Below, piece after piece: positions 9,105 to 18,300 of a stretch of DNA of 64,000 nt. This DNA comes from Afipia sp049747295 (GTDB lineage Bacteria > Pseudomonadota > Alphaproteobacteria > Rhizobiales > Xanthobacteraceae). A program made the position numbers and the translations under genes. Position 1 is the first letter of the stretch. Each line of letters opens with the position of its first letter. The notes beneath the pieces were generated by a model, which saw only the letters and a program-made list of their open reading frames with translations, did no database searches and was not told the origin of the DNA. The stretch is taken from the NCBI RefSeq assembly GCF_049747295.1, contig NZ_JBMHJM010000001.1, positions 682,001-746,000 on the forward strand, read 5' to 3'.

Positions 9105-9947
9105 TTATCGCCGCCGCGCGTTGGCGTCGTTCGGACTTGCCGGGCGTTGATCGTTGTTGCTCGACCCGAATAGCACGCGGGTCGGATTGCGGTCGAAGTT
9201 ATTCACGGCGCGGCTGATATCGGCCAGCGTGCGGCGGCTGTCGCCGATCAGGACGCGACCGTCACTGATCAGGCCGGCAGAACGCTTGTCGAGATTCTCG
9301 GCCAGTTCGCGGAACGACTTGGCGGCGAGCTGCAACTCACCCTCTTTGCCGTCCTTGCTACCCATCAGCGCATCGACGCCGGCCATGATGCTGTCGATGC
9401 GTGCGCTGTTGCTGGCGAGACTCTTGGAGAACGCCTCGAGATTGCCCATGCTGACGCGCAGTGCTTCCTGGTTGTCGGTGACCAGCTTGTTGACGTTCTG
9501 CAGCGTGGCGCGCACGGCTTCGCCGATGTCCTGAATTGCGTTGGGATCTGCCGTCAATGTCGGCACGCCGTCGTCGGCCACTGGCACACCGCCTGCTTCG
9601 ATCGAGCCGCCCTTCAGCGATATCGACGACACGCCAGTGAGACCGGCGAACTCGAGGCCGACCAGCGAGTCCTTACGGATCGGTGCTGACTTGTCGACGC
9701 TGGTGATCACCACCACGCGCTTGGGATCATCAAGCTTGATCGAGGTCACTTCGCCGATTTTGATGCCGTTGAAGTTGACGTTGCCGCCGGTCCGCAGACC
9801 CGAGGCCGCGCCCTCGAAGACAATGCGCAGCGGTGTCCGCTGGGCGGCGGCTCCAAGGTTCTGGAACCAGAAAACGAAGCCGAACGCGGCTGCTACCACA
9901 GCCAACGTAAACGCCCCGACCAGGACGAAATTCGCCTTCGTTTCCAT
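9105..9947 (-). CDS. mlaD: MlaD-like MCE-domain periplasmic lipid-binding subunit
   Basis: 280 residues. One N-terminal membrane anchor (about 8-28) is followed by an MCE domain (about 38-115, with the LRIVFEGAASGLRTGGNVNFNG region) and a long helical, low-hydrophobicity C-terminal half. In Mla systems MlaD rings bind phospholipid and pass it between the inner membrane transporter and periplasmic partners. A longer in-frame start exists, but ATG at 9947 has GGAG upstream and is followed directly by the anchor, so I use it. It lies 17 bases after mlaF, last in an mlaE-mlaF-mlaD operon. No MlaC- or MlaB-like gene is adjacent; the B function appears fused to MlaE. Confidence 0.9.
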   Translation of the reverse strand: METKANFVLVGAFTLAVVAAAFGFVFWFQNLGAAAQRTPLRIVFEGAASGLRTGGNVNFNGIKIGEVTSIKLDDPKRVVVITSVDKSAPIRKDSLVGLEFAGLTGVSSISLKGGSIEAGGVPVADDGVPTLTADPNAIQDIGEAVRATLQNVNKLVTDNQEALRVSMGNLEAFSKSLASNSARIDSIMAGVDALMGSKDGKEGELQLAAKSFRELAENLDKRSAGLISDGRVLIGDSRRTLADISRAVNNFDRNPTRVLFGSSNNDQRPASPNDANARRR

Positions 9948-9964
9948 CGACTTAACTCCAGAAT

Positions 9965-10735
9965 CTACGCAACTACGGCCCGGGCGCGCTTGCCATGAAA
10001 ATAGGCCCGCAGCCAAGGGTGCTGCGAGGCCAGCATATCGTCCATCGTGCCGACTAAAAGAACCTTGCGATCGCCCAACACTGCGATGCGATTGCAGGCT
10101 GTTTTAAGGCTGTCGAGGTCATGCGTTACCATAAAAACGGTCAGTCCCAAAGTGCGCTGCAGGGTCATGACGAGCTGGTCGAACTCTCCGGCGCTGATCG
10201 GATCGAGGCCGGACGTCGGCTCGTCGAGAAACACGATCTCGGGATCCAGAGCGAGCGCGCGTGCCAACGCAACGCGCTTGATCATGCCGCCCGACAGTTC
10301 CGACGGATAGCGCTCAGCGACCTCGGGCTTGAGACCCACCATCGCAAGCTTGGCGATCGCGATCTCGTCCAGGAGGCGCTCGGAGACCTTCATGAACTCG
10401 CGGACCGGAAACTGAATGTTCTGACGCACGTTCAGCGATGAGAACAGCGCGCCGTGCTGAAACAGCACACCCCACCGCCGCTCCACCGCACGACGCTGGT
10501 CTTCATTGGCCGCGTCCATGTCGACACCAAGCACTTCGACACGGCCGCTGAGCTTGGGGATCAGCCCGATGATGGTGCGCGTCAGCACGGATTTGCCCGC
10601 TCCCGATGCGCCGACAAAGCCGAGGATTTCACCGCGACGGACATCGAGATCGAGATGATCGAGGATCAGATTGTTGTTCAGCCTGACGGTGAGATCCCTC
10701 ACCCGGATGATCGCATCGTCCGAATATGCCGCCAT
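9965..10735 (-). CDS. mlaF: MlaF-like ABC ATPase
   Basis: 256 residues, the usual size for Ttg2A/MlaF. It has a Walker A GASGAGKS at 42-49, Q-loop around 93, signature LSGGM at 147-151, Walker B IVFLDE at 167-172 and a switch histidine in MVTHDLD. It should power the MlaE permease for phospholipid (retrograde or anterograde) transport across the envelope. It starts 8 bases after the mlaE stop and ends 17 bases before mlaD, so the three genes are very likely co-transcribed. Confidence 0.93.
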   Translation of the reverse strand: MAAYSDDAIIRVRDLTVRLNNNLILDHLDLDVRRGEILGFVGASGAGKSVLTRTIIGLIPKLSGRVEVLGVDMDAANEDQRRAVERRWGVLFQHGALFSSLNVRQNIQFPVREFMKVSERLLDEIAIAKLAMVGLKPEVAERYPSELSGGMIKRVALARALALDPEIVFLDEPTSGLDPISAGEFDQLVMTLQRTLGLTVFMVTHDLDSLKTACNRIAVLGDRKVLLVGTMDDMLASQHPWLRAYFHGKRARAVVA

Positions 10736-10743
10736 CGCGTGCC

Positions 10744-11877
10744 CTAAATATTGATCGCTGCGAAGAAGATCGCGAACACACCGTCCATGACGATCACGAA
10801 GAAGATCGATTTCACCACCGATGCCGTGGTGTGCTGGCCGAGCGACTCCGCACTGCCTTTGACCGCGGCACCTTCAACGCAGGCGACGATGCCGATCACC
10901 AGCGCCATGAACGGCGCCTTGATCATGCCGACGGCAAAGTGACTGATCGAGATTGCTTCCTTCAGGCGGGCCAGGAAGGACTCCGGCTGCACGCCGCCAT
11001 ACGCCCACGCCACCAAGCCACCGCCGTAGAGCGCCGCCATGCCGCCGAGGAAGGCGAGGATCGGCAAGGAGATGACCAGAGCGATGATGCGCGGCAGGAT
11101 CAGAACCTCGGTCGGATCAAAGCCCATGGTGCGCAGCGCATCCACTTCCTCGCGCATCCGCATCGAACCGAGCTCGGCGGTGTAGGCGCTGCCCGAACGG
11201 CCCGCCACCATGATCGCCACCAGCAGCACGCCGATCTCGCGCAGCACCAGCACGCCGAGCATGTCGACCACGAAGACGTCGGCACCGAACTTTCGGAAAT
11301 GGAAGATGCCCTGCTGGGCGATAATGCAGCCGATCAAGAAAGTGATCAGCACCACGATCGGGACGGCCCGCCAACACACCTGCTCAATGTGATGGATCAG
11401 CGAGGTGAAGCGAAAGCTCGTCGGATGCAGAAGAACACGAAAGCTGGCATTGAGGATCGCGCCCAGCATACTGAGCAGCGCGACCAATGTGCTCCCCAGT
11501 TCGGCGACGCTGCGGCCGATGGCGTCCAGCACGCTGAGAGGGCCGCGCCGTTCGCGGCGCCGGACGATGCCCGGGTTGACCTGGCGCACTTCCTCCACGA
11601 GGCTCGCGTAATTCTCCGACAGTCCAGCGATCTGCGGCTCAACGCCGCCCTGCGTGAGGCTGCGCCGCAGGCGTTCGATCAGCCACGCACCGAACGTATC
11701 CAGCCGCGATACCTGCGAGACGTCGATGACCACGCCGGGAGGACGACCTTTGAGCTTCTCGGTGCGCTCGACGATCTTCTCCAGGGCCGGTGCGTGATGG
11801 ACGGTCCATTGGCCGGTCGCACGCAGCGCCAGGTTCGCCCCAACGGTCGCCTGTTCCAATGTGGGATTGCCGTTCAA
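10744..11877 (-). CDS. mlaE: MlaE-like permease with N-terminal STAS domain
   Basis: 377 residues from a TTG start at 11877. This start is chosen because AGGAG lies seven bases upstream, and the frame extends further only with another non-ATG codon. Residues about 1-90 resemble a STAS domain (segment with VIDVSQVSRLDTFGAWLIERL), the role played by separate MlaB in enterobacteria. Residues about 125-375 are a MlaE permease with five or six membrane segments. The fusion makes this protein the membrane core and regulatory partner of MlaF. It is the first gene of the operon. STAS-MlaE fusions are known in alphaproteobacteria, so this is not novel. The start codon is the main uncertainty. Confidence 0.9.
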   Translation of the reverse strand: MNGNPTLEQATVGANLALRATGQWTVHHAPALEKIVERTEKLKGRPPGVVIDVSQVSRLDTFGAWLIERLRRSLTQGGVEPQIAGLSENYASLVEEVRQVNPGIVRRRERRGPLSVLDAIGRSVAELGSTLVALLSMLGAILNASFRVLLHPTSFRFTSLIHHIEQVCWRAVPIVVLITFLIGCIIAQQGIFHFRKFGADVFVVDMLGVLVLREIGVLLVAIMVAGRSGSAYTAELGSMRMREEVDALRTMGFDPTEVLILPRIIALVISLPILAFLGGMAALYGGGLVAWAYGGVQPESFLARLKEAISISHFAVGMIKAPFMALVIGIVACVEGAAVKGSAESLGQHTTASVVKSIFFVIVMDGVFAIFFAAINI

Positions 11878-12017
11878 AAGCCAACTCCTGCATCGATCCG
11901 TGTGTCCGGTCGATCCGGACAACCTACCATGATGCCAACAATCTGTACGGGGATGCCTTTAAGAGCCATAACTAGACCCCTCAAGCAACCCGCCTGTTCC
12001 GAATCGCATCAATTTCA

Positions 12018-13010
12018 ATGATCACTGTGCCCTTGAAGCTTCACGCCCATATCGAGCGCTGGCCCATTGCCGGCGGCTTCACCATCAGCCGGGGGGCGAA
12101 AACAGAAGCGATTGTGATTGTGGCGGAGGTAAGTCGTGCCGGCCAGACCGGGCGTGGCGAATGCGTTCCCTACGCCCGCTATGGCGAGACCCCCGAGGGA
12201 ACACTCGCGGCGATCCAGGCCATGCAGGCGGTCATCCAGGGCGGCATGGACCGGCAAACGCTCCAGCAGCGTATGCCCGCGGGGGCGGCCCGGAACGCGC
12301 TGGATTGCGCCTTGTGGGACCTGGAGGCCAAGGAAGCCGGGCAGCGGGCCTGGGACCTGATCGGTCCATCCGCCCCCCGCCCGCTCACCACGGCCTACAC
12401 CATCTCGCTGGGCACGCCACAGGCCATGGCGGAAGCCACCGCCAAGGCCGCACACCGGCCGCTGCTCAAGATCAAGCTGGGTGGCGACGGCGACGAGGCG
12501 CGGATCGCCGCCGTCCGGCAAGCCGCCCCGAAATCCGAACTGATCGTTGACGCCAACGAAGCCTGGACCGAGGCCAATCTTGAACGCCACCTTGAGGCCT
12601 GCGCTGAGGCCGGTGTGACCATGATTGAACAGCCCCTCCCCGCGGGGCACGATCAGGCGTTGGCCCGGATCGCAAGGCCGGTCGCGGTCTGTGCCGACGA
12701 GAGCGTGCATGATCGTGCCTCGCTGGAAGGACTGCGCGAACGCTACGACGCCATCAACATCAAGCTCGACAAGACCGGCGGTCTCACCGAGGCGCTCGCG
12801 ATGGCCGCTGCAGCCAAAGCGCTCGGCTTCGACCTCATGGTCGGGTGCATGGTGGCGACATCGCTGGCCATGGCCCCCGCCATGGTCGTCGCACAGGACG
12901 CGCGGGTGGTTGATCTCGATGGACCGCTGCTGCTGACCAAGGACCGCGACAACGGCCTGCGTTACGAGGGCAGCACGGTGTATCCGCCTGATGCGGGGTT
13001 ATGGGGTTAA
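12018..13010 (+). CDS. dgcA: L-Ala-D/L-Glu-type dipeptide epimerase (enolase superfamily)
   Basis: 330 residues. The muconate-lactonizing subgroup of the enolase superfamily is visible: KIK at 151-153 with a catalytic lysine, metal ligands Asp178 (VDANEAW), Glu204 (EQPL) and Asp227 (ADES), and a second catalytic lysine at 249 (NIKLDKTGG). The order and the LKIKLGG/DANEAW blocks fit L-Ala-D/L-Glu epimerases, which epimerise murein tripeptide-derived dipeptides during peptidoglycan recycling. Substrate specificity in this superfamily cannot be fixed by motifs, so other dipeptides or N-succinyl amino acids remain possible. The ATG lacks a clear ribosome site. Its 3' end overlaps the convergent MFS gene by 12 bases. 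Confidence 0.8.
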   Translation: MITVPLKLHAHIERWPIAGGFTISRGAKTEAIVIVAEVSRAGQTGRGECVPYARYGETPEGTLAAIQAMQAVIQGGMDRQTLQQRMPAGAARNALDCALWDLEAKEAGQRAWDLIGPSAPRPLTTAYTISLGTPQAMAEATAKAAHRPLLKIKLGGDGDEARIAAVRQAAPKSELIVDANEAWTEANLERHLEACAEAGVTMIEQPLPAGHDQALARIARPVAVCADESVHDRASLEGLRERYDAINIKLDKTGGLTEALAMAAAAKALGFDLMVGCMVATSLAMAPAMVVAQDARVVDLDGPLLLTKDRDNGLRYEGSTVYPPDAGLWG

Positions 13011-14207
13011 ACGCTCATCGGAGAGCGAAGGCTGCGCATCGAGTCGACTGCGTACGACCGCCATGACAACGCCGCCGGCCAACGCCATCAGCGCCATGAC
13101 GTAGTAGACGCCCTCGCCGACGCGGGCGTAGATCAGGCCGGATAAGACCATCGCCAGCGAATTGACCGCACCGATGGTGGCCACGAGATAGCCTTGTGCG
13201 CTCGCCAACAGATGATGCGGCACGCTGCGCACCAGCAGCGCGACGGTGCCGACCTGGGTGATGCCGAATGTCAGCCCGTGCAGCAATTGCACGGCCGTCA
13301 GCACGTCGATGCGCGGGTCCTGCGCCGTGATAACCCAGCGCACCACTCCACTGATGGCGCCAATGATGATGAGGATCGTGGGCGACACCGTGAAGCGCGG
13401 CGAGATGGCGAAAATCACAATCTCAGCCAACACGCCAAGCGACCAGAGCCCTGCGATGGTCAGCCCGCCGAGCCCTGCGTTCTGCCAGGTGATCGAGGCG
13501 AAGATGTAATAGGCCGCGTGGCTTGCCTGGATCAGCGCCGAGGCGCCGATGATCGACAGAAACAGCGGCTTGCGCAGCAATCCGCTGGCGCGCGTCAACG
13601 ATGCCGCACCTCTGGTCGCCGCATCCAGCGGCACAAGACCGAGGCTGACGGTTGCGCTGAGGAAAGCGACGGCGACGATGGTCCAGATCAGGTTCTTCGA
13701 ATCCAGGATATCGACTAGCCATCCGCAGCCCATCGCGCCGACGATGAAGGCGGCCGATCCCCACAGCCGCATCGGACCATAGTCGAGGCCGTAACGCGCT
13801 ACGCCTTTCAGCGCGTAGCCATCCGTCAACGGACCGAGCGGCGTCCATGTGCAGGCGGTCAGCGAAAACACGATCAGGATCGCCAGCGGATGATGCAGCA
13901 TGCCGACCGCAGTGAACCCCAGCGCCGTCACAAACGCCATCACCATCATCGTCTCGCGCAAAATCTGCCGGCGCTCGGCGAAGGCCGTCACAAACGGCAG
14001 GATAGTGAAGCGCGAAAACGACGGCACCGCCGTGATGATGCCGATCCATGACGCATCGACGCCGATGGCTTTCAGCCAGACCGGAAAAAACGGCAGATAT
14101 GTTCCAACCACACCCAGCGTCGAGGCGTAAAACAGGCTGGTCCCGATCGCAAATCGACGCGCGACGGATTGCCCGGCGGGGTGCTTTTGTGATTCGCTGG
14201 TGCTCAA
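12999..14207 (-). CDS. MFS transporter, 3-phenylpropionate-permease-like
   Basis: 402 residues with about 12 hydrophobic segments and no signal peptide. The pattern FYASTLGVVGTYLPFFPVWLK at the first segment resembles the MFS_1_like/HcaT group of nucleoside- or phenylpropionate-type carriers. The start given is a TTG, with no in-frame ATG before the second helix, so the exact N-terminus is uncertain. It converges on and overlaps the epimerase gene by 12 bases. The substrate is unknown; a role in peptide or aromatic uptake is only a family-based guess. Confidence 0.7.
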   Translation of the reverse strand: MSTSESQKHPAGQSVARRFAIGTSLFYASTLGVVGTYLPFFPVWLKAIGVDASWIGIITAVPSFSRFTILPFVTAFAERRQILRETMMVMAFVTALGFTAVGMLHHPLAILIVFSLTACTWTPLGPLTDGYALKGVARYGLDYGPMRLWGSAAFIVGAMGCGWLVDILDSKNLIWTIVAVAFLSATVSLGLVPLDAATRGAASLTRASGLLRKPLFLSIIGASALIQASHAAYYIFASITWQNAGLGGLTIAGLWSLGVLAEIVIFAISPRFTVSPTILIIIGAISGVVRWVITAQDPRIDVLTAVQLLHGLTFGITQVGTVALLVRSVPHHLLASAQGYLVATIGAVNSLAMVLSGLIYARVGEGVYYVMALMALAGGVVMAVVRSRLDAQPSLSDERLTP

Positions 14208-14313
14208 CGTGGTTGCGATTCGCTGCTGTTCGTGCTGATCGTATCTACGCGTGTCCGCGATGTATGGACACCGGTTTTGCGTATGAATGTCTCCTGCTCA
14301 ATTCCGGGTTTGC

Positions 14314-16116
14314 ATGTCCAACACCGCTTTCGCCCTGTCGCCGATCTCCGCACGCGCCACCTCGCCGACCGAGGCCGACTTCGAAGCCATTCGCGAGGCG
14401 TTCGTCGAGACCGCGCGCGGCCGCTGGTTTCTTGAGGAATACACCAAGCGCAATCGCAACGCGGACACGGCGCTGGTGCTCGATGCCGTCGCGCGCATCG
14501 AGCGGACGCTGGTGGCCCAAAAGGAATTGAGGGCCGAAGAACCGCCGGCGCAGCCTGCGCCCGACCTCACCGAGACGCTGACTGCGATCAAGGCCATCAT
14601 TGCCGCCGCCCGGCACAGCGCGGAAGCCGCGCTGTCCGATACTCGGATGGATGAGGCCCTGGCACCCACGCGCAAATGCGCCCGCGTCATCCGCGAAATC
14701 GCCTGGGGCCTGCGGGAGTCCGGTGCGGACGGCCGCATCTGCTCTCTGCTGGATTCCCAGGTCGACGCCATCAATGCCGCCTGTGATCGCATGCCGACGA
14801 GCGGCTTCCGCGATGACGTCCTTGGCGCATTTGATCTGGCGACTGTGCAGATCGATCAACTCGGTGCATCCGGAGAACAGAGCGCTGAAATCCGTCAATC
14901 CGACACAGCCTCGGTCGCCGACGAAGCGCGAAGTGCGTCAAGTGAGATCGTCGAAGAGGCATTGAACGTTTCAAGCCCCGTTTCAAATGACAACAACGCC
15001 GTCGCATTTGATGCTGCGGCGGAGAGCGCGTTGCCGGAGGATGCGTCATCAATGGACGCCGCGACGGCGTCAGCAGCCGACACGCACTCCGCTCCGTCGC
15101 AGGACACCGTCGAGACGATGGAGACCGTGACACCGGCGGCCTCGCAGTCCGACATCACCTCACAGGCTGATGCACAGGACGATGCGGTAGATCCGCCCGT
15201 GACGGCGGAAGCGACGGCTTCGGAAGCCAGTGATGGCATCACGCTGGACGAAAGCCTGTTCGATCTTTCAGCCGACTCCCCAGTGCAGGCAAGCAGCGAT
15301 ATTGAAACCAGTGTCGAGAAGCAGGACGTGGTTTCTGCCACGGAAATGGAGCGATCTGCCGCAATCGCGGCATCAACCGACGTGATGGTTGAAACGGCGG
15401 TAGCCGAGGAAACAGTCCAGCAAACAACACCGGAGCCCGACGTTGTGACGTCGGAGCTGGAGCAAAATCCAGCTCAATCTACGTCATCCGGCCCTTTCGC
15501 TGATGAAATCACCATCGTTCCGCAGGTCGTCGAATCCCTGGAGGCGATGGCGGATGTCGCAATCGAAGAGACTGCGTGCGACGACGCTCTCTCCGATCAG
15601 GACCAGGCCTCCGAGACCATTGAGATTGCCGCACGAGACGAACTGCCATCGGATGATGCGCCGCAGATCGCGGAAATGGCGGCGGAAGAACCAACAGAGC
15701 CTGTCGCGACTGTGGAGGCCGTAGCAGCCCCGACAGCCGCCGCAGAGCTAAGCGTGACACCGGACATGTCGTTCGCGGCGTCTTCAGAAGACGCACCACC
15801 CGTGGCGCCGAATGAGACAGCGAGCCTGTCCGCGAAAACTCTGCTGCCCGACAACATGCTGGGCGAGGCCATCGCACAAGCTGTCTATTCCACTGCGAGC
15901 ATGCCTGTCGCGGCCGAGACGCCACCCACCTCTGTGGCGGACCACATGATGAGCTTCGCAGCAGGCGCGACACCTGATGCCATCGTGCCACCGGCCTCGC
16001 TAGGAGCGAGTCTGATCGCGAGCGGCATCGTGGCAAAGCCCGAGACACCACGTAACGACCCGCTCGCAGCCATCCGCCGTATGAGCCACGCCGAACGGAT
16101 CGCGTTTTTCAGCTAG
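14314..16116 (+). CDS. Uncharacterised protein with helical head, long acidic linker and conserved-looking tail
   Basis: 600 residues from ATG 14314; an ATG nine codons earlier (14287) is possible but has no ribosome site. Residues 1-190 are helical and ordered-looking, beginning with a TEADFEAIREAFVETARGRWFLEEY block. About 370 residues of Ala/Glu/Thr/Ser/Asp-rich, repeat-like low-complexity sequence follow, almost certainly disordered. The last 18 residues (ending HAERIAFFS) are again patterned like an amphipathic helix. I do not recognise the family. The architecture of a helical bundle plus flexible linker plus short terminal helix suggests a scaffold or adaptor that reaches a partner through its tail. 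The long antisense frames here come from codon bias. Confidence 0.75.
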   Translation: MSNTAFALSPISARATSPTEADFEAIREAFVETARGRWFLEEYTKRNRNADTALVLDAVARIERTLVAQKELRAEEPPAQPAPDLTETLTAIKAIIAAARHSAEAALSDTRMDEALAPTRKCARVIREIAWGLRESGADGRICSLLDSQVDAINAACDRMPTSGFRDDVLGAFDLATVQIDQLGASGEQSAEIRQSDTASVADEARSASSEIVEEALNVSSPVSNDNNAVAFDAAAESALPEDASSMDAATASAADTHSAPSQDTVETMETVTPAASQSDITSQADAQDDAVDPPVTAEATASEASDGITLDESLFDLSADSPVQASSDIETSVEKQDVVSATEMERSAAIAASTDVMVETAVAEETVQQTTPEPDVVTSELEQNPAQSTSSGPFADEITIVPQVVESLEAMADVAIEETACDDALSDQDQASETIEIAARDELPSDDAPQIAEMAAEEPTEPVATVEAVAAPTAAAELSVTPDMSFAASSEDAPPVAPNETASLSAKTLLPDNMLGEAIAQAVYSTASMPVAAETPPTSVADHMMSFAAGATPDAIVPPASLGASLIASGIVAKPETPRNDPLAAIRRMSHAERIAFFS

Positions 16117-16163
16117 GCCTTGTGAGAGGTGTTAGCTGAAAAGTGCAGCTGGACATCCGGCCC

Positions 16164-17153
16164 TCAAGGATTCTCCTGGATCAGCCGCGCATACAGATCG
16201 GCATCGATGTTGCCGCCCGACAGGACAATCGCCACGGTCTTGCCCTTGGCATCCATGCGGCCTGCAAGCAAAGCCGCCAGCGCAACCGCTCCACCCGGCT
16301 CAACCACCAGCTTCAATTCGCGGAACGCAAAAGCGATGGCCCTGCCGACTTCGTCATCGGTCGCCGTCACGCCGCGCGCGCCGAGCGTGTGGTTGATGGC
16401 GAATGTCAGTTCGCCTGGGATGGACGCCATCAGCGCGTCGCAGATGGTGCGGCCCTCGGCGCGATGCGGTTCGCGATGCCCGGCGCGCAGTGAGCGCTCA
16501 TGATCGTCGAAGCCTGCCGGCTCGGAGGTGATCAACTGAACATCGGCGAACTTCGCCTTGGTCGCGAGCCCAATCCCGGCCATCAATCCACCGCCCGATG
16601 CAGGCGCGGAGACAATGTCCGGCACGATGCCGAGGGCGGCGAGATCTTCGGCGATTTCGCGGCCAACCGTCCCCTGACCGGCGATCACCCACGGATCGTC
16701 GAACGGCGGAACGAGCGCGGCTCCGCGCTTTGTCGCGATGCCGCGGGCGATCTGATCGCGGTCTTCCTTGTCGCGGTCGTAGAGCACGACTTCCGCGCCA
16801 TAGCCCTTGGTGCGTTCGATCTTGGAGACCGGCGCGTCAGACGGCATGACAATGGTCGCCGGCATCTTCAGCATTTGCGCCGCTGCGGCCACGCCCTGCG
16901 CATGGTTGCCGGACGAGAACGCGACCACGCCCGCATTGCGCGCCTCGGGGCGCACCGACGCAAGCTTGTTGTAGGCGCCACGGAATTTGAACGACCCGGT
17001 CCGCTGCAGCACTTCCGGTTTCAGGAAGACTCGCGCCCCCGTGACAGCGTCCAGCGCGGGAGATGAAATCAGGCGCGTCCGCACCGCTACGGGTGCGAGA
17101 ACGCGAGCGGCGGCATCGACATCGGCGATTGTCGGAAGAGAAGACTCGGTCAT
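16164..17153 (-). CDS. Threonine/serine dehydratase-like PLP enzyme
   Basis: 329 residues, the length of the catabolic or single-domain form without an ACT regulatory domain. It is a fold-type II PLP enzyme: Schiff-base lysine 56 in GSFKFRGA, SGNHAQG at 81-87 and the glycine-rich phosphate loop SAPASGGGLMAG. It should deaminate threonine or serine to a 2-oxoacid and ammonia; serine racemase and hydroxyaspartate dehydratase share these motifs and cannot be excluded. The ATG at 17153 fits. It lies 88 bases downstream of agt on the same strand but has no obvious functional tie to it. Confidence 0.85.
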   Translation of the reverse strand: MTESSLPTIADVDAAARVLAPVAVRTRLISSPALDAVTGARVFLKPEVLQRTGSFKFRGAYNKLASVRPEARNAGVVAFSSGNHAQGVAAAAQMLKMPATIVMPSDAPVSKIERTKGYGAEVVLYDRDKEDRDQIARGIATKRGAALVPPFDDPWVIAGQGTVGREIAEDLAALGIVPDIVSAPASGGGLMAGIGLATKAKFADVQLITSEPAGFDDHERSLRAGHREPHRAEGRTICDALMASIPGELTFAINHTLGARGVTATDDEVGRAIAFAFRELKLVVEPGGAVALAALLAGRMDAKGKTVAIVLSGGNIDADLYARLIQENP

Positions 17154-17241
17154 AGGCTGGTTTTATCCCGCCCGGTGACGTGCAGGCAAGACTTCCAGCC
17201 GGGCAAGCCGCGAGCGTGGAAGCCGCGGCTCGGCGTACGCC

Positions 17242-18300
17242 TTAGGCTGCCGTGCGGACCCGCGCCAATATTCCGCGAAGCTTATCGCCCTTGGCAGGAT
17301 CCGATGACCGCAACTGATTGACGTTGTCGATAAAGGCCCGCGCGCAAACCTCCCAGGTCTGCTTCAGGGCAAACTCGCGGCAGCCCTCGCGCGAGAGCGT
17401 CAGCGCCTGCAGGCACGCCGCCTTCAAATCATTGCTCAATACACCAACCGGCGCATCACCAATCACATCCAGCGGACCAGTTACAGGCAGCGCCGCGACC
17501 GGCACGCCGCTGGCCAATGCTTCCAACAGCACAAGGCCGAAGGTATCGGTCTTGCTTGGAAACACAAACACGTCGGCAGCGGCATAAGTGCTTGCAAGCT
17601 TCTCGCCCTGCATCGCGCCGAGGAACACCGCGTTCGGATATTTCTGCTCAAGCTCCGCACGCGCCGGACCGTCACCAACCACGACCTTGGTGCCAGGAAG
17701 ATCGAGTTCGAGAAACGCCTCGAGATTCTTTTCGACAGCAACGCGGCCGACCGACAGGAACACCGGTCGAGGCAGTCCAAGATCGAACGGCATCGGGCGA
17801 AACTGCTTCGCATCGACGCCACGCGGCCACAACACGACATTGCGGAAGCCGCGGCCACGAAGCTCCTGCCCCAGCGCCGGGGTTGCCGCCATCACCGCGT
17901 GACTGGCACCGTGGAAATAGCGCAGCCCTGCCCAGACCCATGATTCCGGAATCGGAAACCGGGCAGAGACGTATTCGGGAAACCGGGTGTGGAAGCTGGT
18001 GGTGAACGGGATTTTCCGTTTCAGGCAGTAACGCCGCACCAAGATTCCAATCGGACCTTCGGTCGCGATGTGGATGTTATCGGGATGCGCGTCCTGGATC
18101 AGGCGAGCGATCTTGCCTGGCGTTGGAATGGCAAGGCGCAGATCGGGATAGCTCGGCAAGGCGACGGTGCGAAACGATTGCGGCGTGAGGAAGCTGATAT
18201 CCACGCCCATCGACGCTGCGGCTTCCGCCATCATGGTCAGGGTGCGCACCACACCGTTAACCTGCGGGTGCCATGCATCGGTTGCGACGAGGATACGCAT
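17242..18300 (-). CDS. agt: GT4-family glycosyltransferase, probable Agt glycolipid synthase
   Basis: 352 residues from ATG 18300, where the start overlaps the plcP stop (TGATG). A longer frame into plcP is ignored. N-terminal Rossmann half with HPQVNGVVRT; acceptor-side SFHTRFPEY at 102-110; nucleotide-binding half with GRVAVEKN at 185-192 and the E-x7-E motif inside FPSKTDTFGLVLLEAL at 247-262. This GT4 subtype paired with a PlcP-type phosphoesterase corresponds to Agt. In alphaproteobacteria and SAR11, Agt glycosylates diacylglycerol released by PlcP to make phosphorus-free glycolipids under phosphate starvation. The one-base overlap implies translational coupling. A mannosyltransferase for another lipid is the alternative. 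Confidence 0.8.
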   Translation of the reverse strand: MRILVATDAWHPQVNGVVRTLTMMAEAAASMGVDISFLTPQSFRTVALPSYPDLRLAIPTPGKIARLIQDAHPDNIHIATEGPIGILVRRYCLKRKIPFTTSFHTRFPEYVSARFPIPESWVWAGLRYFHGASHAVMAATPALGQELRGRGFRNVVLWPRGVDAKQFRPMPFDLGLPRPVFLSVGRVAVEKNLEAFLELDLPGTKVVVGDGPARAELEQKYPNAVFLGAMQGEKLASTYAAADVFVFPSKTDTFGLVLLEALASGVPVAALPVTGPLDVIGDAPVGVLSNDLKAACLQALTLSREGCREFALKQTWEVCARAFIDNVNQLRSSDPAKGDKLRGILARVRTAA

